From assembly GCF_932526225.1 (NCBI RefSeq), contig NC_064041.1, positions 312,001 to 376,000 on the forward strand: DNA of 64,000 nucleotides. The letters run 5' to 3'. The DNA is from Nematostella vectensis. Lineage: Eukaryota > Cnidaria > Anthozoa > Actiniaria > Edwardsiidae. Every line of letters starts with the position of its first letter. Within the stretch, counting starts at the first letter, position 1. The translations under genes were made by a program, and so were the position numbers. Of this stretch, positions 40,801 through 55,800 are shown piece after piece. Below the pieces are notes generated by a model. It saw nothing but the letters and a program-made list of their open reading frames with translations, was not told where the DNA came from and searched no databases.

Positions 40801-43800
40801 ATAGGCTTGGCCTGGGAAATCTTTTCGTTTTGTCTCAGATGCTTCCATTTACCTCTTCAGATAATCGCCAGAATTGGTCCTTTCCGCTTCGTTTTGTTTT
40901 GGAATCACCACGTGATCTATTCGCCCTTACTCTATAGTCTGAGTTGAATATTCTGGCAAATTCTGCGTCTTAAATTTTACTAAATTGTTAGAGACGCCCA
41001 CTCCCGGTCCCTGCGTCTGTAAAATCTGCCCATTTGGGTTTTACAGTTGGCAATTTGAACTCGGCTAATATATCCAAAATATCTTTACAAGTGACTTTAA
41101 CATCCTGAAACTCTGTATTTACCCCAGAATGGTCTTTGGCGAGCACCCCGTTTTTTTATGCGAGACCGAGCATTTTTAGGCGGAAAAAATTGTGCGAGCA
41201 TGCGAGCATTAGCCGAAAACTGCGAGCACATCGAAATTCCAGGCACCATTTGGGGGCCCTTGTATTTGGAGCATGCCATTCTTCTTCAGTCAGAGGGTCT
41301 TTTAGAGCAGACACCAATGAGTCAACCTTCAACTTAAAATCCTGAAGGACTGGAAGTGTGCGACATAAAAATACCTTGCAGTCGTCTTCTGAGGCATCAG
41401 AAATGTTTAATTGTTCCAAAATGTTGTTAATTCTATTAGATATGTGTTCAAGTCTTTCTTGTTCATACATTCTGTACTCGTATTTTGGCCACGAGGAACA
41501 ACGTTTGTAATCAGCACTCAGTCATGTCATTGAAGTAATATATTGCATCTTTTAACTGACAAAGCGTAGTGATAAAAGCAGATGCCTGACCACTAGATTG
41601 ACGTGAGCCCACCTCAAATCCTATTGAATTGTTGGCATCAGACTTGTTAGGTTGTACAAATGCTGCTTTTTAAATATTGTTATGTTAAAAACATGTTAAC
41701 ATTTTAATATGAGTGTCAGTATTGGGAAGATTTATAGCCTTATTTTTTATGTATAAAATTTATTTATCATATATGAAGCCAGAATCTGACATTAAATAAA
41801 TTCAAATTGCTTAATTTGTAGTGCTGCCATATGAAGGAGGGGTTGTCAGATTTTGCAAAACAGCAGAGGAAGGGTCATGCAAACCTACGATGCATTGAAG
41901 AGGGGGTTATGGGCAAATTGCTGTTCCAAGCTACCAAATCACCCAACCCATCCTTCGCTCTAAATAATGAACGCTCTCTTAAAACTTAACTGCTTGTTTT
42001 ATAATGCTTTAATCCTTCATTAGTAATATATTTTTATTTTTACATTAATTTAAGAATCATCCAAGCAATTTGCAAAAATAAAACTAAATAATTATATATA
42101 GATTTAGGCACTGCCTAAAGCGGAGCCAGCACATCCTCCAAATTCACAAGCATAGAACAGAAAGTTTTTGACATTTCCTTACTCAAAGAACAAGGTGAAG
42201 GGGTGGGGGCAATCAATGGCTGGAACATCAGTACACCACAGATGCATTATATGCTTTCTATAATTTCTAGTGTTCTAAAATAGCTATACATCCAGAGGTT
42301 TTCTTTTCACATAAAACAAGCTTTTCTTTACTTGAAGTGTAAAAAGGCAAATTAAATATATATTTTTTATTACTCGTTTCATGCTAGATATGCCTGGAAA
42401 TAAAAAGAAGAAAAAAACATTAAAAAAAGTTTTGATTCTCCTGCAACTCCAAATGCTGTGCTCAAGAAAATTTATTACAACTATTTTATTCAAGCATATA
42501 CCTACAACAAATTAAATAATATCGATGGTGGCCTGTTTCTTATGCCCTTTATAAATGCTGTAGGTTTATAGCTGTCAACCTAACTTGAACAGGAATCTTG
42601 TAAAATCGGGTGAAATACAGAGAATGTATGAACATTCTCAAAAAAATTAGGCTGTTGATGAGGTCCTAAATCTTGTGACGCCCGCCTAATGCGTAAGTTG
42701 ACAGCCTTGTAGGTTAATTGTTTGGTTTTGTAATTACTCGCTTTTTTTCTATAATATAACGACTTAAACATACAAAAAAAACACTGAGTATATAAATATG
42801 AAAATACAATTTGCATTGTGGTAATATCAACCAAACAGAAGACTAAAAACAGAGTTGGAATTTTACTGGGGATTATAGGGAAATTCATTATGAGAATCAC
42901 AAATAATTATAAAGGGGATTAGGGAAATTTATCATATTAATTTTAAAAACAACGCTTTGAATAACATTTTTGAAAATTGAATTAGTAAGTAACGTAACTT
43001 AGTAAGAAGTAAGCTTATAAGGTTTTAAACAGCTTACGTCGGTTCAGCACTTACCATCGTTTTCAGACAAAATATTTTCTTCTTCCTTTATAGTTCCCCT
43101 TTCGTCATTAGACATTCTCTTGCCAAGATTCTGTTATATTTTTTTAGAGTTTGTGAGAGCAATTTGTCAACTAAAGGTTTCAATGTGCCATTGATTTCCG
43201 AATGACGAGCAACAGTTCGTCGGTGAAGAGATTTTATACCAGCTCCACAAGGTGTTTGGATGAAATTTAGTACTCAACTAGTCCATTCTCTATCAGTATA
43301 GTCCTCCATTGCTTCTCCTACCATATCTTGAATGTTTGTAGGTTTGACAGGATTATTTGTCAAGCGAATATTTCTTTGAGCAAAGTTGTGCTTATATTAT
43401 TACGAGTTGCAAAAAGCGCGCGAAATGAAACAGGCGCAGGGTTTCCATATGTGCAAAATAAAAACATACAAACAGTCAAATTATTGTAGGTTTTACTGTA
43501 TTTATCAGGGTCTTATGAAATAATTAAACATTCACGGATGGTGCAAAAGTGTATAAATGTGTTTTTTTATTCTATTAAGCAGACATATTGTAAAATTATC
43601 GCAAAGTGTGCGGGCAGGCGGGCAGACGGGCAGGCGAACATGCAGGGTGACCAAAAAAACAAAGTCGCATAGTTATATTCCATTTCTCTCTACGTATGGA
43701 GCTCCGCGCGCGGCCTGCGGCCGCGCTGGCTCCGCTACTAGATAAAACGCACTGCCTAAAGCAGAGCCCCAAACTTGTTTTTATTTTGAAGTACATCAAT

Positions 43801-46800
43801 TGTGGATTAGATAACCAACAGCTGTTTACAGTTTCTGAAACTACCACAAGTGTGATAGATAGATAGCTTACTTCAAAACTTTGTATTGCGCAATTCACAT
43901 CGAGTAAAATTTAACAAAAAATAGTGGGTGGATTTACAAAATACTAAAATGTTAGGTTTGAGCAATCCTTGTGGATTCAGAACTATTTAATTGTATTTGT
44001 ATAGAGTATACTGTAAAGAACAAAACTGAAAAGGCTTGTCAATGTTTATCATTCATTCATGAGTTATAAACACTTTAAACCGTATTACAACAACACAAAC
44101 TTCTGATAACTGTTTTTGCGGTTCTTCTTAAAAGTTTTTTTTTACCTTTTTGATCACCTAGCATGTTTGCTAATGATGTTTTGCTTTCGAGAGAGTTATA
44201 ATATAATTAGTAAGCTATTTGTAATTATTTTTCATGGGAATGAATGCACCAAGATAAGACAAAAGGTTATGGGGTCGAAATAATTTTTCTCAACTGTGAA
44301 AAAAATATAATGGATTGGAAGGGCAGTTCGTTGAAAGAATGTTTTGTTGAAAGAAAGAAATATTGTTATATAGCTGTCAAACACTACTATGTAAGCCTTG
44401 AACTCAACAAATCTCATTTGGATGTGAAAGAAGATACTAAAAGCTTTAAATTAAGGTGCCTGAGTCTTTGTCGAAAGTAAAAGGAAAATATCTCAACTGG
44501 ATAAAAGTTTGTTTACTTAGTATCATTTATCAAAAACACTAGCAACCGGGCGCGTTGGTTAAATGAACGTTTTCCGTAAAATAAATTTCAAATAATTTAA
44601 TGTGTCATTGTTTTGTTTTTTTATAATATTCACATTATACAGAATTTGCCTCTGTTATTTAGTGTGCCAAGTTTAAATGTGATTTGATTTAACACAGGAA
44701 ATACAGGGAACAGAACAGGCAAATTCAGCTGTACGAATTGTTTTGAGAATCTCTACGGCGAACAGAACAAACAAAAGCTTTCTGCAGATAAAAACATTTG
44801 TATTTACCTCAATCACACTTTCCCATGCCAGATTCAAGAGAGTCTATATCCATTAACCTCCGTTAACTTATAAGGAAGTACTGCTTCATCTCGTCAAGTC
44901 CCTCTAGAGTCAACGTCTTTCGGTTTCCCATTCAGAGTTGAAAACAACACTCCCAATTCGTAGTTCTGTACCAATGCCAGGGTTTCTTGAATGCTTTCGC
45001 CTTTTACAAGTTTCTGAGGGCTTGGAATTCACCGTAGAAGACTAAACTAATATTCGCCTATTTTCAAAGTGTTCTATAAGTTAAACTGTACAAGCTTCGG
45101 CTTTGTTGTAGCATGTTGGACGAATGAAGGGAATTAAAAAAAAAAAAATTATGTACGCGCGCGTTCCCACTTTGGCGCCATTCAATTTTCGACCAATCAG
45201 AGAGCGAGGCACCGACACGGAAAAAATCCACAGGAATCCCATCGTGACCCCTGGAGCTTTATCGTATAGCTATTATATGGGGCTTCGCAGGGGCTCCGCT
45301 ATAATACTATTTCCTGACTTGAATGCAACGAAAATAAGAACGACCAAGCCTGAACTTAAAGATTTCTTGAAGAGTTCTTGTAAAAAAGTGTGTAATAATT
45401 TAAGTTTCTATTACGAGATTACTACATTACTGTGTTAGTGGGATTCTCAACAATAAGGTCTCTCTGTTGTTAAACGGTATGTTGTCTATTTTTCATTTTC
45501 AGACAAAAAAGACGCGATTGCGGACACCAAATCTAATCATTGTAAGTGATTAATTGCTCTGTGCGAACAAGCAATTAGTATGATGGATATCACACTTGAA
45601 AATAAAAAGTGATACTGAAATAAACTTTTTCTTTAAGATAAAAAGGAAGTCATCCCTGGAGTGGACCCAATTGTCCGTAAGTACTAATTTAAGTGAAAAT
45701 AATATATTATTTAAAAAAAAATCAAATTCATTATTTCATAATCAACAAATAAAACCTATCGACAATCATACAAAACAGTGGCTTTATCCCAAGCGAGTCA
45801 AAATATTGCACGAGTAAAGTTTTGACCGACATTATTCCACATTACCGCGAAGAAAAGATAATAGGGAACTTAAGCACCGGGCGTTTTATCGACAACGGCG
45901 ACGCCAGGGCCGAGAGGGCCTGTGGGCGAGCTCCCCCGTTGCTCCCGCCAAAATCAAAACATTAAGCCGAAGGAAAACACAACTCGCGACGGGAACGGAA
46001 GATTTTTACGCTAGACGTATAAAAAATCGACAAAATGTCTTCCTTCCCAGGAATACGAGATCTTTTGCTAGTGGCATACGACAATGGAGCACTCAGTGAT
46101 GAAGAATTCTTGGTTTTATGGGAAGACTACCGCTCAAACTTTTTTATTAAAAATTTATAATTTTCCCCGTATTTTCCCTACGATTTCTACGAGAGATTTG
46201 ACCTGGAAACCATGAACGAAGACGAGTGCATTGCCGAGTTTAGAATGCGAAAACAAGACATACCGATAGTAGTTGACGCTCTACAACTACCAGCCACTAT
46301 TCAGTGTTCACAAAGAACAATCTGCGATGCAGATGAAGCTCTGTGTATGCTCCTAAGGCGTTTTTGCTATCCTTGTCGATATTCTGATCTGATCGGCCGG
46401 TTTGGTAGACCTGTGCCAGAGCTGTGCATGATAACAAACACCTTGATGGACTATATATTTGACAATCATTGCCATCGAATTTCGCAATGGAATTATGATA
46501 TACTCAATCCACCGATGTTACAAGAATATGCTGATGCAATTTTTGCCAAGGGAGCCCCATTAAGCAACTGTTTTGGCTTTGTAGACGGAACGGTGCGACC
46601 AATATCGCGTCCAGGCCAAAACCAAAGAATTGTATATAATGGTCATAAAAGAGTGCACTCTTTAAAGTTTCAGTCAGTGGCGCTGCCTAACGGCCTTATC
46701 GGACACATGTATGGCCCAGTCGGTAAGTAAACTCAGCTGTTTTATCTTGAGACTACTTGTTGTGTTTTTATTTATAGATCTCACCCACCAGAAACAAAAG

Positions 46801-49800
46801 AGCAAGACAGCTAAAAACATCATTATCCCCGAGGATTTTTTCTTGGCTAATCTAATGAGTACATTTGATACACCTCAAACAGAATAGGTGAAGTGCTCAC
46901 GAAACGAATTGAAGTGTTCCATTGAACAGGGAGAGCGACCTGGGGAGAGGGGTAGAGACTTTTCTAACCATCTAAACCTACAATAATTAGAAATTGACTC
47001 CTGTCATGTGCATTTTTCATATCTACTTTTAAAACTTTTCTTTCAGAGGGCAAAAGACATGATGCATTTATGCTGATGGAATCCAATATTTTGCATGAAG
47101 TAGAAAACAATGCATTCTCCCCTACTGGTCAGGCGATGTGTATGTATGGGGACCCTGCGTACCCATTGAGGGTACACCTTCAAACCCCTTTCCGTAATGG
47201 AGTTTTGACCCCCATGATGGAAGAGTACAACTCAAGAATGAGCTCAGTACGGTCGTCAGTAGAATGGTTGTTTGGAGAAATCATCAACGACTTCAAATTC
47301 TTGGACTTTAAAAAGAACCTGAAACTTAACCTTAGTTGTGTTGGAAAAATGTACCTTGTTTGTGCATTACTTGAGAATGTAATAACCTGCTTGTATGGAA
47401 ACACTACTTCAGAGTTCTTTGGTCTTGACCCTCCCTCAATATACTACTACTTAAATTAAAACACCTCAGTGGGAGATTACAGCTAAGTTTTTTGGCAGCA
47501 ACAAAAATACCTATTACATCAAGGTGCACTTTGCTGGATAGACAATAACTGTCCAATTATTTATAGCCAGATCCTTTTGTTCTTCAGCAGCAAAATAAAT
47601 TAATATTGATACTTTAACTGTAATCACCAACAGCCTAGAACCCATCTGACTACACCCATATGCTATGATTAGAATATTGGCCATCTTTGGACAGTAGTTT
47701 GGGCTAGCTAAATGTAGTCTTGTTTGAAAATAGATAGGTGCAGGCCAGGGGTGCACCAGGGGTGTTTGAAAAGCCTTTGAAGCTGAATTGTTTTAAAGCT
47801 GGCTATGCTATTCTATGCATCTTGAATTTACAAAACAATGTATGAGGTAATACCCTCTCGTGCAGTGCAGATCCTTTCAAACCAAAAATATCTCTCAAAA
47901 TGTAATAGCCTTTTCCATTTAAAAAAATATTAAATAAAAAAGAATCATGGAGTTTTGAGGGATAATTATAAAAAGTTTGTATCAAAAAATGCTTTTGTTT
48001 ATTTTCACCATAATACATACATTCATACTGATTCAATCCGATAAACTGATAATCCTATAAATAATTTGATCATCCTAATAATTTGTTTTCCTGATTGAAT
48101 CAGTATTTCAGTGAATAGCCTAGGTGTTACGAATCAAACAATAGTCATACAAATATAAAACAACAGCTTTTATATCTTATTGTCAATCTGAAATTGGCTC
48201 TTTGACATAGTAACTAACTGGCATGGACCTGGGCTCAGTCATGCATTGAGTCCATGCATTTCAAATAACCCAACATGGATTCCTTTTTTTTAGTACACAG
48301 TAACAATATAAACGATAAAAGTAAGAGAAATGTTAACAGTCATGCAGTATTAAAGGACTGTAAAACGATAGTAAAAGGTCTGAAGTTGTGCTTACTTTTC
48401 ACTCATTTTTTGCAACATTAGCACAAGTGCTTGGGTTAATTGCATTTGGCCTTCTGATTGCTTTCTGAGTAGCTCCATTTGAAGACTTTGCTGCCTGGCT
48501 TGCTCCGTTCGGGACTGTTGTTCAGCTTTGGCCTTTTCACGTAGAAACTCAACAACCTCTCCTCCACTCCGCCTACTCTTTTTACCCCCCGAAGTAGAAG
48601 CTTCGTCACTTTCGCCGTCTGCTTTAGCTTTCCTTTTTCCACCGCCCATTCTCTGCATCGCCTTTTTGCGTACATCCTCGGCGGCTGCCTTGTCCTCTGT
48701 CTTCTTCTTGTTGTTGGCTGTCTGGCTTTCTTCTTTCTCGCATAGTTCTTTGATAAGACGGTCCTTTTCTGAAAGCTCGAAATCAATACCACTCGCCATT
48801 TCTTCTGCCCTTATACGCTTCTTGAATTTGGTTTGAAGAAGGGTCCATCGATCACGGACGGCTCTCTTGTCTTTCAGCAGAAATTTTTGATTTTCTATCG
48901 AGTTTAGCGTTTCTTGGATGTTTACCCAAACCTTTCCACGATCAAGACTCCCTTTTTTGTAGCTGAAAAGCTCACTAACAGCCATTTCTCGGAGTAGCAA
49001 ATTGTCGTGGTCGTCGGTCCACTCCATGGCTCTGATATATGAATGAAAATCATAAATTATTTTTAAAACAAAGCCCTCAAAACTAACCGAAAAAACACAC
49101 TCACTGCTGTTTCTTTGATGACGCTTCCATGTGCGGCCTAGAGCCGAAAAAATGTGAGAATCTGATCAAAAAGTGCCGTTAGAGATTCTAAAATTGAAGC
49201 TTACATAGTAAACAGTGACACAGGAGTGTTTTGTTAAGAAATTACAAGTTTGAAAGGCAAAATAAAGCAAAACTATACTCACGTTTTCGACACAACGTCA
49301 AAATAGCTAAACTCACGTCGGCGCGAAGCAACGACGGCAAGTCATTTCACCCGGCAACCTTGACCGGAAGTTGAACTCACTTCCGGCTGCCGTCGCCTTC
49401 GCCAAAACGCCCGGTGCTTAAGTTCCCTAATGGGTTTTATGCCGGGACGCGAAGAATATCATAAGATGTTTATCTGATAGCGGCCTTATGAAAAGTGTGA
49501 TTGATCCGGGCGGTGAATGGTTAGTTCTGACGGCCCTGTTGTTGGACAGGGTTATTTTAAACACTTCTCCGCACGCAAGCCATGATCGAGGATCCAGCGT
49601 ACTTTGCGGGCGCTCACAAAGGTCACTACCGCAGAAGAGTCGCTCGAAAAGTTTATAAACAATTTTGAGTTCCAAAACGCTGGAAGCTCCTGTGCTGTAA
49701 CTGGGCCTTTGTTAAGGTGTGAAAAAAAAGGCCCAATCACAGCACAGCAGTTTTTACTTGTAATTCCTAATTAACAACGCTCGCGTCGCTGACAAATGCT

Positions 49801-52800
49801 TTGTCTGTTTGATGGATCAAACAAACTTTGTTTTGTACGATGAAGCCAGAACAATTGCTTGTGATACAGTCGTGTTTAGTCAAGGGCACCCAACGACGAA
49901 AATTTCACAACTGGCCTAAAATGAGCTAAGATACCGTATTTATTCGTTTGCAGTCATTTTTATACATTCTAGAGCTTTCCTAGATATTTTTTATCTGTTC
50001 GGATTTGCTAGGCGAAATTACAGCCATCCGAAAAATCTAGTTATTCATCCCGAGGCATCATAAGTAATGTCTCTTGTATACTCGCTTCCGAAAATACTAG
50101 GGTTCCTATTTTTTAAACATGTCGGACGTAAAAATCTCCCGAAAATGGTGATGGTGGTAACAAAAGCAACTCCGTAAAACATAGGTGATCCAGCTCTCTT
50201 CCCGAGAATTGTAGGTGATCTAGAAATACAAATTCCGAAAAAACTAGACATTTCTAGGCCGACCTCGAAATCCGTAGGTGACCTTGTTTCCGAACAGATA
50301 TTTCACCGAAAATGGATACCCTTGTTTAGTTGGAAAGAGCGATGTTTTTGCTCAGCTACCAACAGGCTTCGGTGAAAGCTTGGTATTTCAAATCTTGCCA
50401 AAATTGGCGACTCGAATGCGAAGATGATCTAAGCGCTTGGAGATCAGATCTATATTAGACGAATTCTTTCTTGAGTTTAAGTAAACTTACGAGGGAAAAT
50501 GCGCATGGAGGGTCGAGCTGCAATATGAAAATAATGTAAACAAAGGCTAAGTTTTCCGCATTTTGTCTACGACAGCGTTTCGTCCCAGAAAGTTAAAGCT
50601 AATAAAAAATAAGACAACGATATAGTGTATATAAAAGGAACATATTTCTGACGTTCCATTTTGTATTGTATTTACTGTATTTAATTCCGTCGGAATCATT
50701 TTAATTTCATCGGCTGTCAGTTTGAAATTGGCTTAGCTTCCGACGTGTCACGCCCCCAGAACTAGTCTGACAAGAAAACTTTTCCAGCGGCTCTTCTGTG
50801 GTACTGACCTTTGGGAGCGTCCGCAAAGTACGCTGGATCCCCGAGCATGCACGCATGCTGACCTCTTTGCCTGTGTTAAAAACAGTGATAAATAAACCTT
50901 TTGCCTACCCACTACCGCCCGCATCACCTCCTTTGTCTGGTCTGCTTTTCCGTTTAGCTATGTGAGTGATTAGAAATCACTCAATCAACCATGTGTCAAT
51001 TTATACCGGGTTTATACTGCTCTCCACTACGCTTCTTTGTGTTGGATATTCGTAACGGTATCTTAGTTCATTGTTCGTTAATTAGTACTTTGACTACCGA
51101 CATAAATGTTTTTTTCATCGATAATCGTGTTGAGGTCAACTGGTAACTTTTTGGTGTTTCTCTGATTGAATACAAACAATCTACAGATTCTCATTGATGT
51201 AATTGATTGTCACTTTTGTGTTATTTGAATGCTGCACCGCCTCTAGTGGCGGGGGGGGATCCGTGCCCCCATTTGTTCTTGAATTCTTAAAAGGGCTGTA
51301 GGGGCGTGGATGGCCCTGTTAATTTCTTTATGATGTCTTGTATTTTGCCCCCACTTCCTTCTCAGTGTTTCGAGACCAATGACAGCCATGTATTATGATA
51401 GATAATTTGAAAAGTTCTCATCATCTAATCATTTGGATGCTTATTCGTGTAGAAGAGTTGGGATTTGACATTGATCACAGTTAATTACTGCGTATTTCAG
51501 CGCTTTTGACCCCCAACACGTCAGTGTTACACGCGGCGACGGTCGGTGCGTATGCGGGCGCCAAAGCCGGAGCAAGTAGTGGAGCCCAGGCCGGCGCGAA
51601 AACAGGAGCCAGAGCAGGGGCTGAGGCAGGTGCCAAGGCAGGCGTAGAGGCGGGCAAGAAAGCCGGCGAGGAAGCAGGAAGCAGAATCGCGCACGAAATA
51701 GCGTTAGAGGCGATCCAGAAAATCCTTCTTGCGCAAACCAACGCTGGTCACGTGTTTAATGTTTTTGCGAATGGCACCGCGCAGGCTGGGGCGAGCACGA
51801 GCGGTGGAACTGCCGAGGGAGGGGGGGAGGCTGGGGGTGAGGCCGGCGGACAGGCCGGAGGTGGCGGTCAGGCTGGTGGTCAGGCCGGAGGTCAGGCGGG
51901 AGGGGGAGCAGCAGGAGGAGGGGGTCAAGAGGGCGGAGGTCAGGGCGGGGCGCAGGCCGGCGGCTCGACGTCAGGATCCTCGTCAGGCGGTGCGACTTCC
52001 GGTGGAGGCGGCGTCAGTGGTTCATCTGGGACGAGTATTGCTGGTGGAGGCTCGTTTGCTGGTGCGGGAATTGGGGCTACTTCCGCCGGAGGTTCTTCGC
52101 TTGCTGCGGCCACTGCAGCAGCCCTAGCAGCGTCAAGTTCTAGCGGAGCAGCCTTGAAAAGTGAGTACGCGCATGCGCATAGATGCAAATCAAAACCGGA
52201 GTAGTCAAGAATTCAGTAAGCCCTTTCTTTGTTTTTGTTTTTTAAATCTTTTGCACTGTTTTTCATAATGGCTTCATTAAACTTCAATAACAAACGCCAC
52301 AGAATTCATACATACTCCGATGCAAATTACTACAGTGAACGGTTTTTATCTACTTTTTTTCCAGTTCGATTCCCCATGACGATGCTCTTATTTCTCATTG
52401 CGTTTCCCACTCAATCATGAGTGGTATGATTTTTTCTCATGGCTTACCCTTATTGACGTACCCTTTAACGTTTTGAAACCGTTTTTTTTCTAGATCGCTC
52501 TGTCAGTTCGTAATTAGAATTTTGCATACCATATTTGGGAGTCCGCTTCAATATTTAATAAGCCATTTCTGTTCTTCTGGAGCTGTGTTATTCTAGGATC
52601 CATGTGGCTTTGCAGGAATTTGATATCCTTGCGCTTTTGTTGGGCGCCATCTTAAAACAGATGTCTGTGAACTAACGCTTTACATTACCACAGGTTTCCC
52701 GCGCGCTCGCCCTAGGCACATTTAGACCATTTAGAAAATACTACAGGAACTGATTAATACGCGCATGCTAATTACTTCCTCAGTAATGAACGGCGCAATG

Positions 52801-55800
52801 TACCTGATCTACTCATACAATACTCCCAGCATGCAGTTTATCAACAATGTGTGCATGCGCGTGGATGAGAATACCGCTTACCTAGGCCAGCACTGCCAGT
52901 TCTTCATAGCGCACGTGCCCGGCCTGAATCTTGACCCCGACACGGTGTCTTTCGAGTCCGTCTGCTTCCCTGATCACTTCCTCGTACAGAAAGACTATCA
53001 TTATATAGTGTCCGAGAATGACATGGAGACGTCTTTTGGTAAGTTTCGCCGCGAGGACGACTTAGTGATGAAAAGGCGACAACATAATAAATCATCTTTG
53101 CTTTTTCTCTAAGATGCAATAATGTACATCGCTTTCTGGCGAATCGCAACCAAGAACTCAGTTGCTAGAGCTTGTTGAAATTTGTTTCCAAATTTGTTTT
53201 GACGGTTTTAATATTCCGCGAGTGAATTGTCGGATTTGTATCTATTTGACGGTTTCTAGGGTAATTAATCAGAAAATTCTCAGTAAAATATCTTCGCTGT
53301 TCGCGGTTTTATTAGTTGCGCTGTAAACAACAACTTTACTCAGACTTACCAGCTCGGGCGGCAAAAGACGAGAATTTATTTAACAGCTATTTTCAATATT
53401 TACAGCAACTAATTCGACTTCTGGCTTCGGTCATGAAAATAAAAATGCCAAAAATAATTATATCATAATATGTCATAGATTTCCTCAATTCCAAACAAAA
53501 TACACACAACATGATATGATACATTATATAACATTTGATATCAATCCTTAGACTCTGATGTGTTTTTGTTTGTCAGTAAAAGAGGCGACATTGTATATCA
53601 AGCGCCACGAGGAACTGAAAGAGACCTTTTCTTTCGAGTCCTTTCACAAGAACTTTTACCTCTCGGTTGGTGAACAGGTTTCCGAAATGCTTTATGATGT
53701 GCGTGCGATCAGCGTTCAACGCACGGCGGAGTATGCGCAGAAGACCTCATTCGTATTGAAAGCTTTCCAGCCCGGTGAAAACCCTAAGCAGTATTGTAAA
53801 GAAGAGAAACCTGCCGCGCCAAAAGAATCTGCCACTATCGTAGAGACAGAAAATAAATGTAAGTAGAACACAAAATTAGGCAAAGCAAATCAATGGCTGA
53901 AATTTTTCTAAATGGTCTAAAAGAGCCCGTGGCGAGCGCGCGAGAAACATGTAAAAATCCGATAGTTAGTGGCCACTCCCCAAACTTAAGAGAGACAAAG
54001 TTACGTAAAAATTCTCGACAAGCTCGTTTAGGAAAGATAAGAACAAAACCGACTCAAGCAAACACCCAAATATGTTATGCGATCTCCTAATAAAGAATTG
54101 GCCGGAGAGATGGAGAAAGGACAGTTTGCCAAACAAAAATATTTGAATGCCAGCAAGTTAGGGTAACCTTTGGATGTCCCAATTTGTTATCTCGAAAGAA
54201 GGGAATGGGGAGGGTTCTTACATTCTTGCCTTTGTTTTTCAATCAATCTTTTGCGCTACTCGTTAAAATAAGATAAGATTGTCCATGACTTATTGTTTTC
54301 TTGACTCTAGTGGCCTAGATTAGAATGTCCGCGACTCATTGTTCCCTGTGCTGGAGGGGGCTAGATAAGATTGTTAAGATTTCATTGTTCTCTGTGATCA
54401 GTGTGGTAGATTAGATTGTTCAAAGTTCATTGTTCTCTGTGATGGAGTGTGGTAGATTAGAGTGTTCACTGTTCTCTGTGTTGTTTTCTGCTCTGTTTCT
54501 CTGTGTTCATTGTTCTCTGTGCTGGAGTGTGGTGGATTAGAATGTTCACGGTTCATTGTTCTCTGTGCTGGAGTGTTATAGATTAGAGTGTTCACGGTTC
54601 ATGGTTTTCTGGGCTGGAGTGCGGTAGATTAGAGTGTTTTCTGTGCCGGAGTGGTTTGAGCACCAGCTTTAACTCTATCTTGGCCTACAGTTGACGCAGA
54701 TTTTCATTTCAGTTAAATGCGTGGCACTGCGCTTCATCAATCAGGCTGGTGCTCCCTTTAAAATCATCTCTAGCTTGAAGACTGAAGGCTGGCTTGTCAA
54801 TGGCCAGGAATTCAAGATGAACTTTACCTTTAAGCGTCCTGAGTTGCACAACTTCATCACCTTTAAGGCTGTTGACCTAGAGAAGAAGCTGCAGATGTTG
54901 CTTGATGGCGATAGGACCATCTCTGTCATGCCGCGCTTCGACTGCTCACAGTACATCGACGTGGTGGTAACATCTGCAGAAAGTAAGTTTCACAATAGAA
55001 TTAAGCCATTGGTAGATGAAATATTGATTATCTTATTTTTCTTGTTTCCAGTCCCCAAGCCAAGTCCTCCTCCCCAGGCCCCTCCACCTCCAGAGATTAC
55101 CCCGCCATCAATACCCTCCCTCCCTCCACCTGCCCCGCCCATGCTGCCCCCTGCACCTCCACCCCCACCACCACCGGCTCCGGCCCCCCCTCCCGTTACC
55201 ATACCTCCACCGTGCGTACTGCCGCCGTGCACACCTGTACCGACACCCGCTCCAGCGCCCACGCCACCGCCACAAGGTATGACGGGTTCCCTTATAGGAG
55301 GAAGTTGTTGCCTTATATGGACCCCTTACCTTATATGGATAGGTTGCCTTATTTAGGCAGGTTACGGTGTATGGGCAGGTTAGATTTTCCCTGTTTCGAA
55401 AAAAAAACCCAGCGAGTATGAAAAGGTTGCCAACCCCTTTATGTAGCCTACTTAGGTGAAATCCAAAGCCAGGTATGTGTTGTTTATTCACATGGTTTTG
55501 TTTATTGACATTAGTGTTTATTGGTATGTTTTTGTTTATTTTCAGGAGTCCATTATCATGTTCACTATCATCCTCAGCCAAGTGGTAAGTCATGTGATAC
55601 ATTTTATCAGATGACCTCAGACTTTTAATCAATACCTACACGACAGGATCAAAAATGTCACGCATGCGTACAAGAGAGAAATTCAATGCAAAGAAACAAA
55701 ATGGCGGCCCGAGGCGTATGAGCCATAGGGATCTTCTATTTATGGTGTGATTCCCCTCAACTTCGAAACCTCAAGTCTATAGATGATAACGAATCGTAAG

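Larger units (their letters stand above)
37843..42102. other. Gene B intron 1, left part
   Basis: AT-rich. It holds a decayed - strand gene (40300-41470) and a short tandem repeat near 40155-40205. Nothing else is supportable. Confidence 0.4.
45860..49431. mobile_element. PIF/Harbinger DNA transposon in gene B intron 3
   Basis: Terminal inverted repeats begin AGGGAACTTAAGCACCGGGCG (45863) and end with the complement at 49428. The element is 3566 bp. Flanking 3-bp AAT direct repeats (45860-45862, 49429-49431) fit a 3-bp target duplication, though the family usually uses TWA. It carries a transposase and a Myb-like gene in convergent orientation, the standard two-gene Harbinger layout. Confidence 0.88.

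Noticed and set aside
51481-52188. Antisense frames across the Gly/Ala exon
   Set aside because: GC-rich repetitive coding DNA opens the opposite strand; the + frame has splice sites and matching phase.
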